5,392 nucleotides of DNA, from NCBI GenBank assembly GCA_902767065.1, contig CACXFW010000090.1, positions 1-5,392 on the forward strand, in the 5' to 3' direction. A program made the translations under genes and the position numbers. The notes under the pieces were generated by a model, which worked only from the letters and a program-made list of their open reading frames with translations, was not told the DNA's origin and made no database searches. The stretch comes from an uncultured Lachnospiraceae bacterium. GTDB lineage: Bacteria; Bacillota; Clostridia; Lachnospirales; Lachnospiraceae. Each line of letters begins with the position of its first letter. The first letter of the stretch is position 1. Positions 1 to 5,308 of this stretch are shown one piece after another.

Positions 1-87
1 ACGGGCCTGATCTGAGCTTTGTACTGCCGCTTACAGGCAAGCCTGACGCGTCAGATACAAAGACTCAGATCGACCGTGAATAGTAAC
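1..87 (+). repeat. Interspersed palindromic repeat, copy R1 (left part outside the window or deleted)
   Basis: Positions 10-87 match 3930-4007 at 77 of 78 bases (the one difference is A73 versus G3993). Arms 10-23 and 56-70 pair almost perfectly (ATCTGAG, TTTGTA and complements, one bulged or mismatched base). Inside are a CAGGC-AA-GCCTG hairpin and the 12-bp palindrome CTGACGCGTCAG. The right end, GTGAATAGTAAC (76-87), is the same as the right terminal arm of R2. Its left partner, present in R2, is missing here: about 21 bases corresponding to 3910-3930 are absent, while bases 1-9 still resemble the flank of R2, so homology probably continues beyond the window edge. A frame open from position 3 to a TAG at 81-83 exists, but nothing shows that it is translated. 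Confidence 0.85.
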
Positions 88-114
88 AACGCCATAACAC
101 AAACGCAGAAAGTA

Positions 115-160
115 TATCATGAGAATCATTCGTTTCAAAGAGTAGATTTCATGATACACT
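115..160 (+). promoter_or_regulatory. Possible promoter with inverted repeat upstream of the 287-871 gene
   Basis: The arms TATCATGA (115-122) and TCATGATA (149-156) are a perfect 8-bp inverted repeat separated by 26 bases. The right arm overlaps a possible extended -10 box, TGA followed by TACACT (152-160), with a poor -35 candidate TTTCAA at 133-138, 16 bases upstream. A transcript would begin near 167, giving the 287 gene a leader of about 120 bases containing the 178-245 hairpin. The repeat could be an operator for a dimeric repressor. The -35 match is weak, so this is a tentative call. Confidence 0.25.
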
Positions 161-177
161 GTTATTGCTTCACCTTC

Positions 178-245
178 GTTACAGGCCACACCCCGGCAAG
201 CCCCACAGGCCCGGGCGGCGGGCCGTCCGGGGTGTGACCTGTAAC
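178..245 (+). repeat. Large GC-rich hairpin upstream of the 287-871 gene
   Basis: Arms 178-196 and 227-245 are complementary over 19 bases with one mismatch (GTTACAGG...CACACCCCGG against CCGGGGTGTG...CCTGTAAC). The 30-base interior can form a second small stem, GGCCC (208-212) with GGGCC (220-224). There is no T-run after it, so it is a poor intrinsic terminator. It lies about 40 bases before the gene's start and may be a palindromic repeat element or leader-RNA structure. Both arms end in GTTAC/GTAAC, the same end seen on R2, which may or may not be meaningful. Confidence 0.75.
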
Positions 246-286
246 TTACCTTCTGTCCGGATGGAATCGAAAGAGGCTAAGAATAC

Positions 287-871
287 ATGGCAAAAATAAT
301 CGAACACAACTTCATCAATGGCAGACAGACCGGTACAGACCATCTTACAGGATCGTTCAGCAGCTTCATGCAGGAGCTGGAGGACAAGAAGGCCCTTCTC
401 GGGGAGATGGTCATACAGGCGAGGCTGTTCCTTTCCGCGGAGGGAATGAATCCCTCAGAGTTCATACTGAGCGATTCGTACCTGCGGGAATTCCTGTGCA
501 CTTCCCTGGAGGAGCAGGGGCAGTATGCGGAGATCGTTTACCTGAATGTGAGCAAAGAAACGATCACAGCGCTGTGCCAGTTCGCGGTTCCGGAGGCGGG
601 TGATTTCACGCTCTCTTACCAGATCTATTCCCTGGATCCGGATAAAGAGGACAGCAGAAGATGGAGGCTGTATAATTTCCAGACAAGGGACTGGATCCCG
701 GATGAGGAAGACTGCTTTGACACTAAGACACTACTGGGGGAATACCGCCGGTTTTTCCGGGGAAGTCTGGAAAAGGGCGCAGGGGATGAAGGAAAAAACA
801 AGGGCCGGGACACTGACCGGGGCAAGGGCCGGGGCAAAGACCGGAGCGGTCATAAGGAAATCCAGGATTGA
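287..871 (+). CDS. Uncharacterised 194-residue cytoplasmic protein
   Basis: I do not recognise the family. The start is ATG 287, supported by AAGAGG at 271-276, ten bases upstream. The protein has no signal peptide, membrane segment, cysteine cluster or nucleotide-binding loop. The N-terminal part (about residues 1-75) is rich in E, K and L and probably helical. Residues 80-130 look like alternating strands (AEIVYLNVS, ITALCQFAVP, FTLSYQIYSL, RRWRLYNF), followed by an acidic turn (residues 136-145) and a helix ending LLGEYRRFF (149-157). The last 30 residues or so form a low-complexity charged tail rich in G, K, R and D, likely disordered and possibly able to bind nucleic acid. The compact shape suggests a small alpha/beta fold. 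It stands alone between two hairpin elements and has no operon partner, so context gives no function. Codon use and base composition resemble the neighbours, which supports a real gene. Confidence 0.8.
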   Translation: MAKIIEHNFINGRQTGTDHLTGSFSSFMQELEDKKALLGEMVIQARLFLSAEGMNPSEFILSDSYLREFLCTSLEEQGQYAEIVYLNVSKETITALCQFAVPEAGDFTLSYQIYSLDPDKEDSRRWRLYNFQTRDWIPDEEDCFDTKTLLGEYRRFFRGSLEKGAGDEGKNKGRDTDRGKGRGKDRSGHKEIQD

Positions 872-897
872 TTCTGTTGTGTGTTATGTGGTAAAAT
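868..897 (+). promoter_or_regulatory. Candidate sigma-A promoter for the LCP gene
   Basis: TTGATT (868-873), overlapping the stop codon of the preceding gene, lies 18 bases before TAAAAT (892-897). The -10 is directly preceded by TGG (889-891), an extended -10 arrangement. Transcription would start near 903-905, exactly at the left edge of element A, so the whole element would become an approximately 185-base 5' leader of the LCP gene. The match to consensus is good but has not been tested. Confidence 0.45.
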
Positions 898-902
898 CAT
901 AA

Positions 903-1061
903 TAACTATTCAGCCGCCCACAGCTCAGAACACATGTGTTCTGAGCTGTGGGCGGTCAGAGAGGCTTCGCCCCTTGCCCGCCCCTGGGACTGCAGCAGTT
1001 GTCCGGATCCGCCGGGAAAGTCTGCCTTCCTGACGATCAGTCTGACAGGGGGTGCTGAATA
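903..1061 (+). repeat. Palindromic element A (MITE- or REP-like), with perfect 42-bp palindrome
   Basis: The left end is TAACTATTCAGC (903-914) and the right end GGGGGTGCTGAATA (1048-1061). The right end is the reverse complement of the left end of element B near 5311-5327, so these are terminal inverted repeats of one family. Bases 914-955 form a perfect palindrome with 21-bp arms centred on ACATGT. Immediately after it, GGGCGG (950-955) can instead pair with CCGCCC (978-983), enclosing an inner stem AGAGGC-TTC-GCCCCT (960-974, one mismatch). The two foldings share 950-955 and are mutually exclusive. No transposase is encoded, as expected of a non-autonomous element. Confidence 0.7.
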
Positions 1062-1076
1062 AATACAGACTCTGAT

Positions 1077-1082
1077 GGAGGG
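1077..1082 (+). promoter_or_regulatory. Ribosome binding site that fixes the LCP start
   Basis: GGAGGG stands seven bases before ATG 1090, an ideal spacing. The in-frame ATG at 1075 overlaps this site and has no Shine-Dalgarno sequence of its own, so 1090 is preferred. Confidence 0.8.
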
Positions 1083-1089
1083 TGTTTGG

Positions 1090-2403
1090 ATGCCGCGAAG
1101 AGAGGACGACAACCCGTTGATGCATTCGGGCCGCAGGGGCCCGAGCTGGGGAAAGATCTGGGGGATTACATTGTGTGTGATTCTCGGGATCGTTGTAGCG
1201 GGAAGTGTCGGGATATATTATTTTGGCCATAATATGATCACCCGGATGAACTATCAGGCAGATGAGGATGTCAGGCAGTTTGAGACCCTTCCGGAACAGG
1301 CGATGGAGGTGAGCACGGAGGTGGATCCTGCCGGCAATGTGCTCAACGAGTCGGAGCTCGAGAACCTTCATACGCTGATGAATCAGGCGCAGACGATCCA
1401 GAGGGACGATGATGCGGTCATGGACCAGTCAGTCTACAATGTGCTGATTGCCGGCGTGGACAGAGATGACAAGAGCTGGAACGGAAACGCGGACAGCATC
1501 ATGCTGGTTTCGCTGAATAATGACAAGAAGCGGGCCAGCGTCATTTCCCTGATGAGGGATACCTATGTGGAGATCCCGGGGCATGATTACAACAAACTGA
1601 ATGCTTCCTATGCCTATGGCGGCGGCCCTCTTCTGTGCGACACGGTTGAGGAGAATTACAGGATTCCCGTTGAGCGTTATGCCGCAGTCGACTTCGAGAA
1701 CCTGATAGACATCGTGGATGCGCTGGGCGGAATCGAGATCGACTGGACGGAAAACGAGATTGAGGTCGCGAACGGCTACATCAAGGACATGTGTGAGCGG
1801 GTTCTGGATATCCCGTATGAGGAGCATGCGATTCTGGACGGACCCGGGGTGCATCTGAGCGACGGCGTACAGGCGGTTGCCTATGCGAGGAACCGGTTTG
1901 TCGGCAATTCGGATTATACGCGCACGCAGCGTCAGCGCTATGTGATCCAGCAGATGGTCAAGAAGATCAAGTCGCTCAGCTCCACGCAACTTCTGGGCTT
2001 TGTGCAGAAGGTTCTTCCTCTGGTCACGCATAACCTGCCGGAGAATGAGATCTGGTCCCTGGTCTGGGATGCTCCGTCGATCCTGAAGTATGACATCGTG
2101 ATGGACCGCGTTCCGTACGATGGGATGTACAGTGAGATTGATGTGGGCGGACAGGGCATGCTGGTTCCGGACTGGAACGAGACCATCTCGCAGATGCACC
2201 GCACAATCTACGGAGACGGTTCGATCAGCGGAAATGAAGACAACGATATGGATACTTCAAAGTACGAGCTGACGGATGAATATATGGAAATGACCGGGGG
2301 CACGGGAACGCTCTTCCCGGAGGGCTTTACCGGAGAGCTGGCGACAGAGCGGCAGACAGAGCAGACGGGGAAGTCCGAAAGCCTTCCAAAGCAAAGGCCG
2401 TAA
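1090..2403 (+). CDS. LytR-CpsA-Psr (LCP) family cell-wall polymer ligase
   Basis: LCP proteins sit outside the membrane and transfer undecaprenyl-phosphate-linked glycopolymers (wall teichoic acid, capsule or other wall polysaccharides) onto peptidoglycan. From ATG 1090 the protein has 437 residues: a short basic cytoplasmic tail, one membrane segment (about 23-45), an extracytoplasmic linker with acidic stretches (46-115), and the LCP domain (about 117-290). Family motifs visible are NVLIAGVD (117-124), ADSIMLVSLN (134-143), RDTYV with the catalytic-site Arg156-Asp157, KLNASYAYGGG (169-179), VDFENLIDIVDALGG (200-214) and YARNRF...DYTRTQRQR (265-283), which supplies the arginines that bind the pyrophosphate. 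The proline usual before RDT is a methionine here (LMRDT). The C-terminal 60 residues are low-complexity, rich in T, E, G and Q, and probably disordered. The gene is monocistronic, with a likely promoter at 868-897 and a terminator at 2425-2467. The particular polymer cannot be told from this sequence. Confidence 0.93.
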   Translation: MPRREDDNPLMHSGRRGPSWGKIWGITLCVILGIVVAGSVGIYYFGHNMITRMNYQADEDVRQFETLPEQAMEVSTEVDPAGNVLNESELENLHTLMNQAQTIQRDDDAVMDQSVYNVLIAGVDRDDKSWNGNADSIMLVSLNNDKKRASVISLMRDTYVEIPGHDYNKLNASYAYGGGPLLCDTVEENYRIPVERYAAVDFENLIDIVDALGGIEIDWTENEIEVANGYIKDMCERVLDIPYEEHAILDGPGVHLSDGVQAVAYARNRFVGNSDYTRTQRQRYVIQQMVKKIKSLSSTQLLGFVQKVLPLVTHNLPENEIWSLVWDAPSILKYDIVMDRVPYDGMYSEIDVGGQGMLVPDWNETISQMHRTIYGDGSISGNEDNDMDTSKYELTDEYMEMTGGTGTLFPEGFTGELATERQTEQTGKSESLPKQRP

Positions 2404-2424
2404 AACACGGTGAACGGATCTGAT

Positions 2425-2467
2425 CATGAAAGAGGAGCACTGCAGCAGGCAGTGCTCCTCTTTCATG
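2425..2467. terminator. Perfect 19-bp stem-loop terminator of the LCP gene (possibly bidirectional)
   Basis: The arms 2425-2443 and 2449-2467 are perfectly complementary around the loop AGCAG. The stem contains AAAGAGGAGCACTGC and its complement, so both strands have A-rich then T-rich flanks built into the stem base (CTCTTT on the plus strand). The separate T-run is short, so termination may be imperfect. It starts 22 bases after the LCP stop codon and lies between convergent genes, so it could also stop asnA read-through. Confidence 0.75.
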
Positions 2468-2515
2468 GGCGGGTGTTTCCACGTTTCGTTCCGAAGTTGC
2501 AATTCACAGCCCCTT

Positions 2516-2589
2516 CCCCACAGACCTCAGACCATCCGTGCTTCGCACGTATGCCTCGTCTTACGACGCTCCTGTCTGAGGCTGTGGGG
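2516..2589. repeat. Three-way-junction-like palindromic element downstream of asnA
   Basis: Outer arms 2516-2532 and 2574-2589 (CCCCACAG...CTCAGAC with GTCTGAG...CTGTGGGG) pair over 16 bp with one bulged base. They enclose two small hairpins, CGTGC-TTC-GCACG (2537-2549, extendable to CAT/ATG outside one mismatch) and CGTC-TTAC-GACG (2557-2568). It lies 32 bases past the asnA stop on that gene's strand and has no T-run. It resembles a mobile palindromic repeat more than a terminator, though it could protect the 3' end of the asnA message. Confidence 0.7.
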
Positions 2590-2620
2590 GGAGGTCCCAT
2601 CTTCGCAGGCGTCCCGGGGC

Positions 2621-3634
2621 TTAAAGCAGCGGGATACCGGCCCTTCGGCAGGCGGCCCGGGTTTCTTCGTCCCAGACGCTGGCCTGGACTTCCCCGATGT
2701 GTGCGGAACCGAGGATCAGCATGCACAGACGGCTCTGGCCGATGCCTCCTCCGATGGTATAGGGAAGCTCGCCGGACAGGAGCGCCTTGTGGAAGGGAAG
2801 GGTGCGGCGGTCGTCGCATCCGGCTTCGGTCAGCTGTGTGTCAAGGCTTTCCGGACTGACACGGATCCCCATGCTGGAAAGCTCGTAGCTGATGTTCAGG
2901 GTATTGTTCCAGAAGAGAATATCCCCGTTCAGATCCCAGTCGTCATAGTCGGGAGCCCTTCCGTCATGGCGTTCGCCGGATCTCAGCTTCTTGCCGATCT
3001 GCATCAGGAAAGTTGTACCGTGTTCCCGGACAAATGCATTTTCCCGCTCCTTCGGCGTCAGGCCGGGATAGAGATCCTCCAGCTCCTGGGTCGTGAGGAA
3101 GGTGACCTCGGGCGTATGAAGAGGCAGCTCGTACAGCTGCGGGAACTGGGCGTGCAGGTTCATTTCCGTGGCGCAGACCGCGGAGACGATTGCGCGGACC
3201 GTCCGCTTAAGGTATTCGATGGTGCGGTCCTCCTTGTTGATGACCTTTTCCCAGTCCCACTGGTCCACATAGATGGAATGAAGGTTGTCGAGCTCTTCAT
3301 CCCGGCGGATGGCGTTCATATCCGTATAGAGCCCCTTTCCGACATGGAAGTTGTACTCCTTCAGCGCCATGCGCTTCCACTTTGCCAGGGACTGGACAAC
3401 CTGGGCCTGAGTTCCTGTATCCTTGATATCGAACGTGACCTTCCGCTCATAACCGTTCAGGTCATCGTTCATGCCGGTGGATGCCTCAAGAAAGAGCGGC
3501 GCGCTCACACGATGCAGCTGAAGCGTTGCCGCGAGCGTATCCGCAAACTGTCTCTTGATCACGCCGATGGCTTTCTGGGTATCATACATGGACAGCAGCG
3601 GTCTGTAGCCGTCCGGGAGATAGATGTTGCTCAT
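2621..3634 (-). CDS. asnA: Aspartate-ammonia ligase (asparagine synthetase A)
   Basis: AsnA makes asparagine in the cytoplasm from aspartate, ammonia and ATP, releasing AMP and pyrophosphate. It has a class II aminoacyl-tRNA-synthetase-like fold. The 337-residue product is close to the roughly 330 residues of the Escherichia coli enzyme and shares its motifs throughout: VSAPLF (43-48), DDLNGYERKV (57-66), VVQSLAKWKR (79-88), GLYTDMNAIRRDE (101-113), LHSIYVDQWDWE (118-129), RHDGRAPDYDDW (222-233), LNGDILFWN (235-243), ELSSMGIRV (251-259) and GGGIGQSRLCML (295-306), the last resembling class II motif 3. The start ATG (3632-3634) is preceded on its strand by AAGAGGG with nine bases of spacing. 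It is transcribed alone, convergent with the LCP gene and divergent from holA. I found no T-box motif upstream, so asparaginyl-tRNA control is not supported here. Confidence 0.97.
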   Translation of the reverse strand: MSNIYLPDGYRPLLSMYDTQKAIGVIKRQFADTLAATLQLHRVSAPLFLEASTGMNDDLNGYERKVTFDIKDTGTQAQVVQSLAKWKRMALKEYNFHVGKGLYTDMNAIRRDEELDNLHSIYVDQWDWEKVINKEDRTIEYLKRTVRAIVSAVCATEMNLHAQFPQLYELPLHTPEVTFLTTQELEDLYPGLTPKERENAFVREHGTTFLMQIGKKLRSGERHDGRAPDYDDWDLNGDILFWNNTLNISYELSSMGIRVSPESLDTQLTEAGCDDRRTLPFHKALLSGELPYTIGGGIGQSRLCMLILGSAHIGEVQASVWDEETRAACRRAGIPLL

Positions 3635-3662
3635 TTGTTGATTCCCTCTTTTCCTGATATAC

Positions 3663-3706
3663 TATGATGCCGGGGTCAAAAGGCGCTTTTTGCCCCTGTC
3701 ATCATA
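3663..3706. repeat. Imperfect hairpin repeat at the asnA 5' side
   Basis: The ends TATGATG (3663-3669) and CATCATA (3700-3706) are perfectly complementary. Inside them, GGGG, CAAAA and GCGC segments pair with CCCC, TTTTG and GCGC, with small bulges. The hairpin lies 28 bases before the asnA start codon on the minus strand, so it falls in that gene's promoter or leader. No convincing -35/-10 pair was found within it. Confidence 0.55.
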
Positions 3707-3747
3707 CTGTTGCTGCTGTCAGCGGCTTACGGATTCCTGCCGTTGAC

Positions 3748-3805
3748 GGTTCAGCCCCATTGCGCGGAACACCTCGTGTTCCTGCCGCTATGGTCAGCTG
3801 AATCC
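3748..3805. repeat. Element C: minimal hairpin related to elements A and B
   Basis: Ends TTCAGC (3750-3755) and GCTGAA (3797-3802) are perfect inverted repeats matching the inner ends of A and B. The stem continues CCAT (3757-3760)/ATGG (3790-3793), GCG/CGC, and GGAACAC (3766-3772)/GTGTTCC (3776-3782) around a CTC loop. Elements A and B have AGAACAC/GTGTTCT at the same place, and B also begins its hairpin with CCATTGC. This copy lacks the second hairpin of A and B, so it is a short or decayed relative. Confidence 0.6.
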
Positions 3806-3828
3806 ATACAGGGAATTATAAGCGCAGC

Positions 3829-3904
3829 GGATCGGATTTGTAAAGGAGCCAGATCCCGTTCGAAAGTACGAGTCTTGAGGGACGAAGTGGTTTCGATTAC
3901 GGGA
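3829..3904. other. Possible structured segment between elements C and R2
   Basis: CCCG (3855-3858) and TCGAAA (3860-3865) can pair with TTTCGA (3891-3896) and CGGG (3900-3903), leaving a 25-base interior. GGATC (3829-3833) and GATCC (3852-3856) offer an alternative 5-bp pairing. The segment is not coding as far as I can tell. It completes the gene-free stretch 3635-4060, which otherwise holds the hairpin 3663-3706, element C, R2 and the holA ribosome binding site. Confidence 0.3.
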
Positions 3905-3917
3905 CCTGAATCCGAGC

Positions 3918-4007
3918 GTTACTATTCACATCTGAGCTTTGTACTGCCGCTTACAGGCAAGCCTGACGCGTCAGATACAAAGACTCAGATCGGCCGTGAA
4001 TAGTAAC
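3918..4007 (+). repeat. Interspersed palindromic repeat, full copy R2
   Basis: The perfect 12-bp terminal inverted repeats GTTACTATTCAC (3918-3929) and GTGAATAGTAAC (3996-4007) enclose a second pair of arms, 3930-3943 with 3976-3990, which differ by one base. The whole folds into a stem of about 26 bp topped by CAGGC-AA-GCCTG (3954-3965) and overlapping CTGACGCGTCAG (3963-3974). Bases 3930-4007 are 77/78 identical to 10-87. R2 ends 30 bases before the first possible holA start and has the same orientation as R1, each lying upstream of a plus-strand gene. Confidence 0.88.
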
Positions 4008-4046
4008 ATCCGAACGGATATTGTCAGGAATAAACTATGGTTTATA

Positions 4047-4052
4047 GAGGAG
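4047..4052 (+). promoter_or_regulatory. Ribosome binding site favouring the GTG start of holA
   Basis: GAGGAG lies eight bases before GTG 4061. The upstream alternative ATG 4037 has only AGGA (4027-4030), six bases before it. If translation began at 4037 the stronger site would sit inside the coding region. Confidence 0.55.
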
Positions 4053-4060
4053 AGAGCAGG

Positions 4061-5206
4061 GTGGCTGGTGCAAAACAAAAAGACAGATCTTCCGGAATGG
4101 AAGCGATCCGGGAGGACATCCGCGGGAAGCAGTTCAGGCGGGTCTATCTGCTCTACGGCGAGGAGAGATACCTGGTACAGCAGTACCGGAACGAGCTGAT
4201 CCGCGCAGTGTGCGGAGACAAAGATTCCATGAACCTCAACATCCACCGGGAGGAAAGCCTGAACTTCGGAGCGATCCAGGATGAGATTCTTGCCATGCCT
4301 TTTTTCGCACAGTACCGGATGGTAGTGCTGGATGACACGAAGCTGTTCCGGGCGCGGCGAAAAGGCCTGGAGGAGACGGAACACGCGGAAGAGGTGCCGG
4401 TATCGGAGGATGCGCCCAAAGATCCGATGACAGAGGCGGGGGCGGACCTTGCCGGGTCTCTGGCGGCATTTCTGCCGAAGATTCCTGAGAGCAGCGTTGT
4501 CCTTTTTACGGAACAGCCGGACGAGAAGAAGCCGGGAGGCGAGAAGGGAAAAGCCAGTGTTGATAAGCGCGGGAGGCTGTTTAAGGCGGTCGTAAAGTGC
4601 GGACTTGCGGTCGAATTCTCAGCGCCGGATGAAAAGATGCTCCGGAAATGGGTCCTGGGCAAGCTGGGTGCGGAGAAGATCCGGATCACGGGTCCGACGC
4701 TGGAGACCTTCCTTGCCATGACAGGAAATGACATGTCGCATATCAGCACGGAGTGCGAGAAGCTGATCTCCTATGCCGGACGGGGCGGGACCATCCGGAC
4801 AGAGGATGTGGAGATTGTGACGAGCGAGATTCTGGAAGGGAAGATCTTCCGGATGCTGGATCTGATCGTGCAGCATGAAAGAGGCCCTGCCCTGGCCCTT
4901 TACCATGACCTGATTGCGATTAAGGAGCCGCCGGCCAGGATCTTCATCCTGCTGATGCGTCAGTTCGACCGCCTTCTTCTTGTCCGCTCCATTCTGGATG
5001 AGGGAGGCTCCACCGGGAAGGTCATGGAGGTGTCCGGAATGCCCGGATGGCAGGCGGATAAGTCCATACGGCAGGCACGCCGCTTTGATGCAGAGTCTCT
5101 CAGGCAGATTGTGGAACAGTGCGCGGACCTGCAGGAGCGCGCGCAGAGCGGGAAGATCGATATGAGGCTTGCACTGGAGCTTTTGATCATCAGGACCTCG
5201 GCCTGA
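4061..5206 (+). CDS. holA: DNA polymerase III delta subunit (clamp-loader wrench)
   Basis: Delta is part of the clamp loader (with tau/gamma and delta'), which opens the beta sliding clamp and places it on primed DNA. From GTG 4061 the product has 381 residues (389 from ATG 4037). The N-terminal AAA+-like domain begins IRGKQFRRVYLLYGEERYL (about residues 20-38); YGEE stands where a Walker A loop would be, and as usual for delta it cannot bind ATP. Other family landmarks are the MPFF...RMVVLDD segment (80-92), SSVVLFTEQPDEK (144-156), MTGNDMSHISTECEKLISYAG (220-240, shown in part as GNDMSHISTECEKL), SEILEGKIFRMLDLI (255-269) and the helical C-terminal collar domain ending IDMRLALELLI. The protein is longer than the usual 320-345 residues, partly because of an acidic insert at about 97-128 and a K/G-rich loop at 153-172. 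The gene stands alone in this window, divergent from asnA, with repeat R2 just upstream. Confidence 0.94.
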   Translation: MAGAKQKDRSSGMEAIREDIRGKQFRRVYLLYGEERYLVQQYRNELIRAVCGDKDSMNLNIHREESLNFGAIQDEILAMPFFAQYRMVVLDDTKLFRARRKGLEETEHAEEVPVSEDAPKDPMTEAGADLAGSLAAFLPKIPESSVVLFTEQPDEKKPGGEKGKASVDKRGRLFKAVVKCGLAVEFSAPDEKMLRKWVLGKLGAEKIRITGPTLETFLAMTGNDMSHISTECEKLISYAGRGGTIRTEDVEIVTSEILEGKIFRMLDLIVQHERGPALALYHDLIAIKEPPARIFILLMRQFDRLLLVRSILDEGGSTGKVMEVSGMPGWQADKSIRQARRFDAESLRQIVEQCADLQERAQSGKIDMRLALELLIIRTSA

Positions 5207-5231
5207 TCCTTCTTAAAGAGAAGCAGCCGGA

Positions 5232-5260
5232 CTGACCTGCCGCACGCCGCGGCAGATCAG
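5232..5260. terminator. Stem-loop after holA, weak terminator candidate
   Basis: CTGACCTGCCGC (5232-5243) and GCGGCAGATCAG (5249-5260) pair over 12 bp with one mismatch around the loop ACGCC. It starts 25 bases after the holA stop. No T-run follows on the plus strand, so efficient intrinsic termination is doubtful. GCCTGATC at the holA stop codon could compete for the right arm (GATCAGGC). Confidence 0.45.
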
Positions 5261-5308
5261 GCGGTCGAAAAACAAACGCCTGGAGAGCGGCCAGATACAA
5301 ACATAGGA

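Noticed and set aside
3..83. Possible C-terminal end of a gene entering from the left, in the same frame as the one in R2
   Set aside because: The shared frame follows from the 77/78 repeat identity and the single difference changes an amino acid, so nothing argues for coding. Sequence to the left would decide.
88..286. CRISPR-like or tandem repeats
   Set aside because: The repeated words here are hairpin arms; no regularly spaced direct repeats exist in the window.
1075..1089. Upstream ATG for the LCP gene
   Set aside because: It has no Shine-Dalgarno sequence and overlaps the one serving ATG 1090.
2426..3667. 413-residue open frame opposite asnA
   Set aside because: It is antisense to asnA, which has full family motifs, and it begins within the terminator stem. 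It is a shadow of high-GC codon use.
3635..3720. T-box leader upstream of asnA
   Set aside because: No T-box consensus or specifier-loop arrangement was found on the minus strand.
3710..4003. 97-residue open frame across the asnA-holA spacer
   Set aside because: It would start with TTG, has no ribosome binding site, and runs through element C and R2. Its last 25 codons are the repeat itself. It is more likely an accidental frame in GC-rich repeats.
4021..4048. TTGTCA-16-TATAGA promoter for holA
   Set aside because: Its start site would fall near 4055, removing the GAGGAG ribosome binding site and leaving almost no leader, so it is unlikely to drive holA.
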